The position numbers were made by a program, and so were the translations under genes. A stretch of DNA of 64,000 nt. Origin: Bacteroidota bacterium. GTDB lineage: Bacteria > Bacteroidota > Ignavibacteria > Ignavibacteriales > Ignavibacteriaceae. Below are positions 44,400 to 51,763 of this stretch, piece after piece (position 1 is the first letter of the stretch; every line of letters starts with the position of its first letter). The notes beneath the pieces were generated by a model that saw only the letters and a program-made list of their open reading frames with translations, was not told where the DNA came from and ran no database searches. The stretch is from NCBI GenBank assembly GCA_021777835.1, contig JAJYDC010000016.1:1-64000 (forward strand), read 5' to 3'.

Positions 44400-44885
44400 A
44401 TGAAAAATATATTATTGATAATGTCATTTATTCTTCTTACATCTTTTGGCTTATCCGCACAGCCAATACGAGACGACAGAGGTCCAATGAAAAAAATTGA
44501 AGACCTCGAAAAAATAAAGCTGGTAGAAACATTAAATATGAACGAAGAAACAACTCTCCGTTTTTTTACAAGGTTTGATAAATTTAAGCAGTCCCAGCAT
44601 CAGCTAATTAACAAATCAAATAATATTATTGATAAACTTGAAGATCTCGTAAAAGACGGCAAAGGTGACAATGACGCAAAAATTAAACAACTAGTAAACG
44701 AACATTTCGAAATTGAAGAACAATTGGTAAAAGGCAGGGAAAACTTTGTCCATTCAATTAGAGATATACTAGATCAAAATAGAATTGCCAAGTTACTTGT
44801 TTTTGAAAAGAGATTTCGCGAAGAAATTAGAAATGCGCTTTTCAGACAGAGAATGCACGGGCAGATACCGATGGAAAGAAAATAA
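44400..44885 (+). CDS. Exported helical protein, Spy/heavy-metal-sensor-like
   Basis: A 161-aa protein with a signal peptide (about 1-20, ending LSAQ) followed by an all-helical, highly charged domain. NMNEETTLRFFTRFDKFKQ is near the start and ILDQNRIAKLLVFEKRFREE near the end, spaced like the two LTXXQ motifs of Spy/CnrX-type proteins but degenerate. It is the third gene of the ECF operon, so it may be the sensor or chaperone output of the system. The ATG at 44400 is used; the TTG at 44385 overlaps the previous gene. Confidence 0.72.
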   Translation: MKNILLIMSFILLTSFGLSAQPIRDDRGPMKKIEDLEKIKLVETLNMNEETTLRFFTRFDKFKQSQHQLINKSNNIIDKLEDLVKDGKGDNDAKIKQLVNEHFEIEEQLVKGRENFVHSIRDILDQNRIAKLLVFEKRFREEIRNALFRQRMHGQIPMERK

Positions 44886-44964
44886 TATTTTTAAATACAG
44901 AATGTTAATTTCAATAACAAGTTGATTTTATAGTTTAACAAGGCTATTTTTCGCAACGAAATTT

Positions 44965-45048
44965 GCGGAAGTGGTGAAATTGGTATACACGCTACTTTGA
45001 GGGGGTAGTGCCTTAACTGGCGTACGGGTTCAAGTCCCGTCTTCCGCA
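44965..45048 (+). tRNA. tRNA-Leu (anticodon GAG)
   Basis: An 84-nt class II tRNA. The acceptor stem GCGGAAG pairs with CTTCCGC. The D arm is of leucine type (GGTGAAATTGGTATACACG). The anticodon stem CTACT/GGTAG has loop TTGAGGG, giving anticodon GAG. A long variable arm and the T loop GTTCAAG follow. The discriminator is A. CCA is not encoded (the next bases are CAA), so it must be added after transcription. Confidence 0.95.
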
Positions 45049-45880
45049 CAAACTTCACTTCTAATTTATACTCTAATTACCAATACCTTTATTAATTTTG
45101 CTTTTTATGACGTCAAGAGCCTTTATTGATAATTTTTGCAACTTTAGAGGATATTCAAACAACATACCACATAATATTTGTTACAGCCTTAGTTAACTTT
45201 AATCGTGGTTAAAATCTTAAGTGCACTTTCTAGCATTATTATTTGCATCTAAATTACAAACATGTTTTGTTGACATCCATGCCGCAAGAAATTCCATCGG
45301 AAGCCAATATATAGTATCAAATAATAAGGTTGAAATTCCTGTATTATCAATTTTGAGAAACAACCGTCTGCCATTTTGGCAGTATAATAATTTATAGTAT
45401 AAGATAAATACAAGATAAGAGCAAGATATAAGGAATTATAAATATTGGAAAAATAGAATGAATTCGAGCTTTTGTCCTCCCGACAATTTTGTCGTATGAC
45501 AAAATGGCAGACTACTTACGAATAAATTCTCGAATTTGGGAAAGATTTCAAAGAAGAAAAAAGTTTTTAGAATTAGTAATAATTATAAAAACAATGCAAT
45601 TCATTCAAATAGTTTCCATTATAAGTTATTTTTTTAATATAGTCAATAGTCCAAACAATTTTGATTTGGACCTCAAGGTAAGTCAAGAATTTTTTGAAAT
45701 AATTCAACGCAGACAACTGCATTGGAGATAAGATATAATTCTGAATAATACTTATTATTGAAAATTATGTTATTTCCACTAGCTATCAAGTCAAAATTGA
45801 TTATGCATTTATAAAACTAATTTATTGGCGATTAGTCCAATGACGATTACCTTTGTTGTGAACAATATTCTTTATTATTA
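45049..45880. other. Gene-poor region, 832 bp
   Basis: Between tRNA-Leu and the minus-strand gene at 45881 no convincing gene is present. An 80-codon frame (45489-45731) starts inside the inverted repeats, has no ribosome binding site or recognisable product, and is treated as chance. The region is distinguished by three related short dyads at 45366-45512, listed separately. It may be decayed DNA or a recombination site after the tRNA. Confidence 0.5.
45366..45512. repeat. Pair of 13-bp inverted repeats with internal palindromes
   Basis: GTCTGCCATTTTG (45366-45378) recurs inverted as CAAAATGGCAGAC (45500-45512). The left copy is part of a second palindrome, CTGCCA-TTT-TGGCAG (45368-45382). 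A third, CGACA-ATTT-TGTCG (45481-45494), sits just before the right copy. The shared TGnCA...TGnCA dyad form suggests one family of sites, either binding sites or ends of a small non-autonomous element of about 147 bp. Confidence 0.6.
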
Positions 45881-46309
45881 TTAATGAAATTTCGGCTCTA
45901 CATATTTTTTAATTTCAAATATGCTTCCCTGTCTATATTGCTTTGCTTTAAGGAAATATTCGACCTCAAACAGAAACCATTGCGCGGATATTTTATTACT
46001 TGCAGCTATTGAAGAAAGCCACTCCAATTCGTATAAATGAAGCGCATGATCTATAAAGGCAAACCTTATAGCATCTTTGATGAAAGCCTGGGCAATCTCG
46101 TTACTTGAGAACACCGGTGGTTCTTCGATAATATATTTGCGTTCTTTTATTTCATCGATTGATTGATCAACAAAATAATGATTAAAACCTAAATCGTCAG
46201 CCATTAGGCGGATCATTTTTCTGTCTTTACTGTCAATATTCCTGTCTTTGCATATAAGAACCAACATCCCTGTTAAATAATTATTTTTATCTGATAGGTT
46301 CCAAGTCAT
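45881..46309 (-). CDS. Small helical protein, TerB-like fold possible
   Basis: A 142-aa cytoplasmic protein, predicted all-helical. KDRNIDSKDRKMIRLMADDLGF and FIKDAIRFAFIDHALHLYELEWLSSIAAS resemble the helix pairs of TerB-like domains (acidic residues near the helix starts), but the match is weak and no family is claimed. The ATG at 46309 is preferred because TGGAG lies 7 bp upstream; a GTG at 46321 is the alternative. It is isolated in the gene-poor patch. Confidence 0.55.
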   Translation of the reverse strand: MTWNLSDKNNYLTGMLVLICKDRNIDSKDRKMIRLMADDLGFNHYFVDQSIDEIKERKYIIEEPPVFSSNEIAQAFIKDAIRFAFIDHALHLYELEWLSSIAASNKISAQWFLFEVEYFLKAKQYRQGSIFEIKKYVEPKFH

Positions 46310-46449
46310 TATACACTCCACTATAAATTATTTTGAAAGTTGAATAAGGTTATTTAGAATTATTATAGTAGAAAGTTCTCTTTCTTTGGCTCCTAAGGAA
46401 ATAGTTACTAAAAATTTAATTAAAGATGTTAGCTTTTATTAAAATATCG

Positions 46450-46632
46450 TCACTCATATCTAAGGGCATTAATAATATTCAAATTAGTAGCTTTTCTTTC
46501 AGAATAAAATCCAAAAAATACCCCTATTTTTCCGGCAAAGCTGAATGCAAGTAATACAATTTGAGATTTTATAAAAGCTGCCTGGCTTGTATAAGTGCTA
46601 AGTAGGTAAGTAATCCTGAAGGATGTTGATAA
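46450..46632 (-). pseudogene. C-terminal remnant of a MacB/FtsX-type ABC transporter permease
   Basis: Read on the minus strand, one frame encodes 60 residues that end FFGFYSERKATNLNIINALRYE and a stop. This is the near-invariant tail of MacB-like ABC permeases (last helix, then FFG-x-YPARKA...L-x-PI-x-ALRYE). The start of the fragment contains the matching last hydrophobic segment (IVLLAFSFAGKIGV). A stop codon at 46633-46635 precedes it and no further permease sequence is recognisable upstream, so the rest of the gene has been deleted. The surrounding 46310-46792 gap holds nothing else recognised. Confidence 0.75.
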
Positions 46633-46792
46633 TTAAATTAATATTAGCATACTAGGGACAGGATGCAGGGATGTTTTGATTATGAGCTAAAATATGAAGT
46701 TGTAAACAAAGATTTTTCGGCACATAATTGAATGAATAATGCACCGAAAACAGACAAATCAGTTAAATTAGACTTTGAAGGGTTATAAAGCT

Positions 46793-47224
46793 TTAATATT
46801 CAATTTTAGCGACTGAATTTTTCCCAACCTGAGAAAATTCCGAATTATTACTATTTTGCTTTGAGCTTAAAATGAATTTTATCTGCTGAGCAAAATTCCT
46901 TGAATTATATGGTTCCGTGATTAAATGCGTATAACCTCGGGCTAATAAAAATTCTTTACTCTCGTCTAGTTTTGTTATTACAAACGCAACTATTGGAATT
47001 GAATCATAACCGCTAATATTCTTAATAGAATTTGCAGTGCCTATTCCGGTACTAGTTGAACGCAGGTTAACATCTATCATGACAAGACTGTATTTATTTG
47101 CATTTGCAAGGTGTATTCCTATGTCTGTAGTGCTTGTTGTGTGTATCTGGCAAAATCCTGATAATAATTTATTTATATTTGATGAACTGACGGGGTCGTC
47201 TTCTACTAAAAGAAGTTTATGCAT
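46793..47224 (-). CDS. Degenerate response-regulator receiver domain protein
   Basis: A 143-aa single receiver domain. The acidic pair (VEDDP) and the phosphoacceptor Asp (LVMIDVNL) are kept. The conserved Thr/Ser after strand 4 is replaced (PIVAFVITK), and the Lys of the K-P motif is Glu (LITEPYN). Phosphorylation chemistry relies on that Lys, so classic switching is doubtful. There is no output domain. A roughly 20-residue polar tail follows the domain. No kinase is nearby; the neighbour is an ABC permease remnant. Confidence 0.82.
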   Translation of the reverse strand: MHKLLLVEDDPVSSSNINKLLSGFCQIHTTSTTDIGIHLANANKYSLVMIDVNLRSTSTGIGTANSIKNISGYDSIPIVAFVITKLDESKEFLLARGYTHLITEPYNSRNFAQQIKFILSSKQNSNNSEFSQVGKNSVAKIEY

Positions 47225-47488
47225 AATGTTTTTTCCGGGTTAATGAAAGAAAATAAATGTAGGCTGTAAAAGAATTTACATTTTTCAGAGATAATTAAGA
47301 TATATATTATCCTTAATGTTTCATTAATACAAGGCTATTAAAAATATAATCTGACTCATATGAAGATATCCTAAACCTTGGATAGCAAAGGGACAATGTC
47401 TTAGCTATTTTAGCTTAAACATGAAGATTCATATTATTAGCTAAATATAAACGGAAAAATATTTTCTTTGTTTTTTTCTTTAACTTGG

Positions 47489-47505
47489 ACTTAAACTTGC
47501 TCTTT
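47489..47505. repeat. 17-bp direct repeat, left copy
   Basis: ACTTAAACTTGCTCTTT occurs here and again, identical, at 47884-47900. Both copies are preceded by a T-rich tract (TTTTTTCTT). The pair brackets the palindromic repeat cluster. Confidence 0.85.
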
Positions 47506-47534
47506 GAGCGGTGTGAAAAATCCTCTAAAATTGT

Positions 47535-47634
47535 TGTCCTTCGACGACCGATAGGGAGGAGAAATCCCATTTATATCCGAGATACACGAGTTAAATATGG
47601 GATATTTCAGTCGTAGGACTCCTTCGATATGACA
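47535..47634. repeat. Long palindromic intergenic repeat, unit 1
   Basis: A 100-bp unit. The left arm contains GTCCTTCGA and GGAGAAATCCCA; the right arm contains TGGGATATTTCA and TTCGATATGACA, which are near inverse complements, so the unit can fold into a long interrupted hairpin. The last 54 bp (47580-47634) are almost identical to unit 2. Units of this type, with AGTCGTAGGACTCCTTCGA, are familiar as dispersed non-coding repeats in Bacteroidetes-like genomes. Confidence 0.85.
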
Positions 47635-47646
47635 AGAAAAAGAAGA

Positions 47647-47750
47647 TGTCATTTCGAATCCGGCTTAAGCCGGTGAGAAATCCCACGCATAGCTCAGATA
47701 CACGAGTTAAACATGGGATATCTCAGTCGTAGGACTCCTTCGATATGACA
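47647..47750. repeat. Long palindromic intergenic repeat, unit 2
   Basis: A 104-bp unit. Outer arms TGTCATTTCGAA and TTCGATATGACA, and inner arms GAGAAATCCCA and TGGGATATCTCA, pair with one or two mismatches. The left arm also carries its own GC-rich hairpin CCGGCTTAAGCCGG. From 47696 to 47757 it matches unit 1 (47580-47641) with two differences in 62 bp, giving a 116-bp period. Confidence 0.85.
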
Positions 47751-47760
47751 AGAAAAAAAA

Positions 47761-47800
47761 TAGTCCTCATTGAAGACCGGCAGGGAGGGAGAAATCCCCT
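47761..47800. repeat. Palindromic intergenic repeat, partial unit 3
   Basis: Only the left arm type is present: AGTCCTCATTGAAGACCGG, then AGGGAGGGAGAAATCCCC, closely matching the left arm of unit 1. The right arm is missing. The remainder of the 47225-47919 gap has no gene. Confidence 0.65.
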
Positions 47801-47883
47801 GAATAGCGATAACTTTCATATTATCTTATAGTATTATTGTTTTTGTTTTATGTGTCAAAATATTTCCTTTACTTTTTTCTTAA

Positions 47884-47900
47884 ACTTAAACTTGCTCTTT
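47884..47900. repeat. 17-bp direct repeat, right copy
   Basis: Identical to 47489-47505. It lies 20 bp before the SDR start codon, so any promoter of that gene overlaps the repeat. Confidence 0.85.
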
Positions 47901-47919
47901 AGTGCGCCATGGATTTAAA

Positions 47920-48735
47920 ATGAAACCTATAAATGAACAAATTATCTTAATTACGGGATCAACAGATGGAATCGGTAAACTGACTGCTTTGCAACTTGCA
48001 AAACAAAATGCTCATGTATTGATTCACGGAAGGAATAAAGAAAAAACAACCAATGTTGTCAATGAATTAAAATCTGTATCAGGGAATAAAAATATTGCGG
48101 GATTTGTAGCTGATTTCTCATCATTAGCAGAAGTACGGTACCTGGCTGAAGAAGTATTGACAAAATATCCAGCCCTGGATGTACTTATAAATAATGCCGG
48201 TGCTGGTATGAGCGACCCAAGTCTAAGTAAAGACGGTTATGAGCTTAGATTTGCAGTTAACTATTTGGCGCCTTTTCTTCTTACAAGTTTATTACTTCCT
48301 GTTTTAAGAAACGCCGCTTCCTCGCGTATTGTAAATGTAAGTTCAGCCGGTCAGTACCCGGTTAATTTTGATGATATAATGTTCGAAAAGGATTTTGATG
48401 CCGTTAAGGCATACCGCCAAAGCAAGCTTGCTCTTATCATGTTTACGATTGACCTGGCTGAGCTACTTAAAGATGAAAATATTACTGTTAATTCTTTGCA
48501 TCCGGGAACTTATTTGAATACCAATATGGTTCGCAGTTCAAATATTACTCCATGGGGAGAGCCTGAAAGCGGTGCAGAGGCGGAAGTGTTTCTGGCAGTT
48601 TCAAAGTCTCTTGATGGTGTAACCGGCAAGTACTTTAATGTAAAAACCGAAGTAAAAGCTCTTGCGCAGGCATATGACATGAAAGCCAGAAAGCGATTAC
48701 GGGATCTAAGTATAGAATTTACCGGATTAAAATAA
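47920..48735 (+). CDS. Short-chain dehydrogenase/reductase
   Basis: A 271-aa SDR resembling the retinol-dehydrogenase-like branch. The cofactor site is TGSTDGIG, with LIHGRNKEK after strand 2 (Arg favouring NADP). NNAGAG, the catalytic Ser in IVNVSSAGQYP and Y-x3-K in YRQSK are intact, and HPGTYLNTNM follows. The ATG at 47920 is chosen; a GTG at 47902 would add six residues. Its upstream region is the repeat cluster. Substrate unknown. Confidence 0.88.
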   Translation: MKPINEQIILITGSTDGIGKLTALQLAKQNAHVLIHGRNKEKTTNVVNELKSVSGNKNIAGFVADFSSLAEVRYLAEEVLTKYPALDVLINNAGAGMSDPSLSKDGYELRFAVNYLAPFLLTSLLLPVLRNAASSRIVNVSSAGQYPVNFDDIMFEKDFDAVKAYRQSKLALIMFTIDLAELLKDENITVNSLHPGTYLNTNMVRSSNITPWGEPESGAEAEVFLAVSKSLDGVTGKYFNVKTEVKALAQAYDMKARKRLRDLSIEFTGLK

Positions 48736-48850
48736 CTGGGCTCTTTTTCAATAAATTTGTCGTATAACTTGTAGAAAAACGGATTCTTACTTTTTGCATT
48801 TAATTATATTTAAACAGAATTAAGATTATTTTAAATTAAAATCAGCAATA

Positions 48851-50323
48851 ATGGCAAATCACTTACTCAGCAAGTCTTCTTTCATAAAGGGAATCCAATG
48901 TGATAAACAGCTTTATTTATATAAATACCACTACAATTGGATGGATAAAGTTAGCGAAAGTCAGCAAGCAATATTTAATCGCGGAACAAACGTTGGAGTA
49001 CTCGCGCAGCAATTATTTGCTAATGGAACAATCGCTACTGATGATCCAAGGAAATCAGATGAAGCAGTTGCAAAAACAAAAGCATTAATTGAAAAAGGCT
49101 GTCAGGCTATTTATGAAGCAGCATTTCTATATGATAACATATTGGTAATTAGTGATATAATTGTTAAAGAGGGGAGAAAGTGGAATATTTATGAGGTGAA
49201 AAGCTCAACTTCAATTTCGGAAACTTATCTTCTGGATGCTTCAATTCAGTATTATGTATTGCTAAACTGCGGTATTGAAATAAATGACATATCTATTATT
49301 TATATAAATAATCAATATATAAGAAACGGTAATCTTAATACCCAATCATTATTTAATATCGAAAGCATTATAGATAAAGTAATATTACTGCAGGATTTTG
49401 TTGCCCGAGAAACAAGCAGGTTGAAAGAGGTTCTAAAGGGAAAAGTCATTCCTCAAATTCCAATAGGTAAACAGTGCAGTGATCCTTATCCTTGCAGTTT
49501 TATGGGCTATTGTTGGAGAGATGTTCCGGAATATTCGGTTTTTGATATTGCAAATCTAAAAACTGAAATGAAGTTTGAGCTTTATAATCAGGGTTATATT
49601 AAGCTTGAAGATATTCCAATTAATTATGGATTAAATGATAAACAATGGATGCAGGTTAATTGTCATATTACTAATGAAACTATAATTGACAAAGTGGCCA
49701 TAAAAGAATTTCTATCGGATATAACCTACCCATTGTACTTTATGGACTTTGAATCATTTATGCCTGCTATACCAATGTTTAACGAATCCAGGCCATATCA
49801 GCAAATTCCATTTCAATACTCGCTGCATTATATGAGAAACAATGGCAGCACTCTTGAACATTTTGAATTCCTTGCAGACGCAACAGGGGATCCTAGAATT
49901 CCGTTTATTACTAAACTATTAAATGATACAATAAATGACGGGATAATTTTAGTTTATAACAAATCATTCGAGATTTCCCGTTTAAAAGAAATAGCAAAAG
50001 ATTTTCCTGAATTCTCAATTGAAATCGAAAAGAGGATTAGTAGAATTGTTGACTTAATGATTCCATTCCAAAAAAGATATTACTATACACCCGCGATGAA
50101 AGGATCATATTCGATTAAATATGTGTTACCCGCATTAGTTAGTGGCTTGAGTTATGATAACTTAGAAATAAAAGAGGGGGGAACAGCGTCAAGTGTGTTT
50201 GAGAGCTTATATTATGAGACTGATTTATTCAGTTGTACCGAGATAAAAAATGATTTACTGGAGTATTGCAAGATGGATACGCTTGCAATGGTGGAGATAT
50301 TTAAAATATTGCATAATATTTGA
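48851..50323 (+). CDS. DUF2779 protein: Cas4-like Fe-S nuclease fused to a DEDD exonuclease domain
   Basis: A 490-aa protein. Residues 1-230 look like a RecB/Cas4-type PD-(D/E)XK nuclease: VISDII (Asp), IYEVKSS (E-x-K) and DASIQYYVL (Q-x-x-x-Y). A first Cys is at about residue 17 (GIQCDKQLYLY) and three more are in CSDPYPCSFMGYC, the four-cysteine Fe-S layout of Cas4/AddB. Residues 295-490 contain YFMDFESF (D-x-E), VYNKSFE and YCKMD, matching a DEDDy-type 3'-5' exonuclease except for Glu in motif II. This is the DUF2779 family. It lies alone, with no cas genes nearby. Confidence 0.8.
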   Translation: MANHLLSKSSFIKGIQCDKQLYLYKYHYNWMDKVSESQQAIFNRGTNVGVLAQQLFANGTIATDDPRKSDEAVAKTKALIEKGCQAIYEAAFLYDNILVISDIIVKEGRKWNIYEVKSSTSISETYLLDASIQYYVLLNCGIEINDISIIYINNQYIRNGNLNTQSLFNIESIIDKVILLQDFVARETSRLKEVLKGKVIPQIPIGKQCSDPYPCSFMGYCWRDVPEYSVFDIANLKTEMKFELYNQGYIKLEDIPINYGLNDKQWMQVNCHITNETIIDKVAIKEFLSDITYPLYFMDFESFMPAIPMFNESRPYQQIPFQYSLHYMRNNGSTLEHFEFLADATGDPRIPFITKLLNDTINDGIILVYNKSFEISRLKEIAKDFPEFSIEIEKRISRIVDLMIPFQKRYYYTPAMKGSYSIKYVLPALVSGLSYDNLEIKEGGTASSVFESLYYETDLFSCTEIKNDLLEYCKMDTLAMVEIFKILHNI

Positions 50324-50403
50324 GAAATAAATTGAATAATGAAGGCGGGGCTTCTTCCTCAAACCATCCTATGGCGCTTATTTATAAAATCTGTAATTAA
50401 ATA

Positions 50404-50703
50404 CTAAGCTAACTTAACTTCAACGCTTTTTATTTTATCATCCATAGTCTGTTCTCTATCTGTTCTTGTTCCTATTCTTATGGAAGTGGAAATTCTCGGT
50501 GCCCCCATATCATGTACTGCTTGATGGCATTTCTTAACGATTGCGAATACATTATCCCATTCGCCTTCTACATTTGTTCCGTATGCATGCATTTTATAGT
50601 TTAATCCGCTTTGCTTTAATATTTTTTGTATCTCAGCGATATAGCTGGATACAGAAATGCCGACTCCAATAGGTATAACGCAAAAATCTATTATTGTCTT
50701 CAT
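50404..50703 (-). CDS. MTH1187-family thiamine-binding protein
   Basis: A 99-aa ferredoxin-like fold protein of the MTH1187/YkoF (DUF77) family. The signature VIPIGVGISVSSYIAEIQKIL at the N-terminus and YKMHAYGTNVEGEWDNVFAIVKKCHQAVHDMGAPR in the middle are typical. Members bind thiamine or its hydroxymethylpyrimidine part. No TPP riboswitch or thiamine gene is adjacent. AGGATG precedes the ATG. Confidence 0.87.
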   Translation of the reverse strand: MKTIIDFCVIPIGVGISVSSYIAEIQKILKQSGLNYKMHAYGTNVEGEWDNVFAIVKKCHQAVHDMGAPRISTSIRIGTRTDREQTMDDKIKSVEVKLA

Positions 50704-50825
50704 AATATTGACATCCTATAATTTTATAAAAGGGTATATCTTATAAAAATTAACCACGTAATTACTACTTTAGGAATTTAATATTGGGAATTTATAATTT
50801 GACATTTGAAGATCCAAACACTAAA

Positions 50826-51731
50826 CTACAAAGTATTTTTAATTAATCCCATATCTTCACAACTATCGCATTCAAACTGAAAGGTAAAATGAGTAAGCTC
50901 AAATTTATTATGCAGCTCCTTTTCAAGCTTATCTCTTAATGGAGCCGTTTTACTAACGGACATGTCTTCGACATTAATATGCGCCTCAAAATGAATATCA
51001 TTATCATTTAGTCTCCAAAGGTGAATGTGATGCACATTTTTAATTTCAGGGAAAGTATGGATAAACTTTGCAACTTCTTCAACAGTTAAATCTGGAGGAA
51101 CAGACATCATAACAATATCAGTAGCGTCCTTAAGTATATGAAATGATTCCAACAGAATATATATTGAAATCAAAATCGTTAATATTGGGTCTACCCAATA
51201 AATCTTAAAATAAATAATAAATACCGCGCCTATAATAACAGCGAAGCTCGATATAGCATCACTAAGCAGATGAAAATATGCAGCCTTAAAATTTAGACTT
51301 CTTTGAGAACCCTTTTTAAGTAAAAATGTCCCGATTAGATTTGCGGCTAAACCGCCTGCCGCTACAATCAACATTATATATCCCTTTATAGGAGAAGGGT
51401 TTAATAATCTGGAAATGGACTCTTTTATTAAAAAGAAGCAAATGATAATTAGCGCGCTTGAATTGATAACCGCAGCAATAATCTCAGCTCTTTTTAAGCC
51501 GAAAGTATATTTTAATGAGTTTGGCTTGCCGCTTAGTCTGTTAGCTATGTAGCTAATAATTATTGCTATCGCATCGCTAAAATTATGAAATGCATCAGAT
51601 AGTAACGAAAGACTACCGGATAATAATCCTCCAATAATTTCTATAATTGTAATAAAAATATTAAGAAGCGTTGCTATTAATAGCTTAACGCTGGTTAATT
51701 GGGATGAATGATTGTCATGATTGTGAGACAT
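50826..51731 (-). CDS. Cation diffusion facilitator (CzcD/ZitB-like metal exporter)
   Basis: A 301-aa CDF transporter with six helices and a C-terminal cytoplasmic domain. The metal site is formed by SLLSDAFHNFSD in helix 2 (H-x3-D) and FHLLSDAISSF in helix 5. A His-rich N-terminus (SHNHDNHSS) and the LKYTFGLKRAEIIAA loop are typical of the Zn-exporting group. It probably removes Zn2+ or Cd2+ by proton antiport. It lies 32 bp after the aldo/keto reductase gene on the same strand. Confidence 0.93.
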   Translation of the reverse strand: MSHNHDNHSSQLTSVKLLIATLLNIFITIIEIIGGLLSGSLSLLSDAFHNFSDAIAIIISYIANRLSGKPNSLKYTFGLKRAEIIAAVINSSALIIICFFLIKESISRLLNPSPIKGYIMLIVAAGGLAANLIGTFLLKKGSQRSLNFKAAYFHLLSDAISSFAVIIGAVFIIYFKIYWVDPILTILISIYILLESFHILKDATDIVMMSVPPDLTVEEVAKFIHTFPEIKNVHHIHLWRLNDNDIHFEAHINVEDMSVSKTAPLRDKLEKELHNKFELTHFTFQFECDSCEDMGLIKNTL

Positions 51732-51763
51732 TTATTCTTCGAAGAATTTAATTGTAAAGTAGT

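Noticed and set aside
45489-45731. 80-aa protein-coding gene
   Set aside because: It begins inside the palindrome cluster, lacks a ribosome binding site, has no recognisable sequence and lies in otherwise decayed DNA.
47535-47800. Insertion sequence or CRISPR
   Set aside because: No open reading frame lies between the repeats, and the units are hairpin-forming and of unequal spacing; they are better described as non-autonomous intergenic repeats.
48851-50323. Cas4 of a CRISPR system
   Set aside because: The N-terminal domain is Cas4-like, but the protein is a long fusion of DUF2779 type and there is no CRISPR array or other cas gene in the window.
50704-50825. TPP riboswitch before the thiamine-binding protein gene
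   Set aside because: No CUGAGA or ACCUGA blocks are present.
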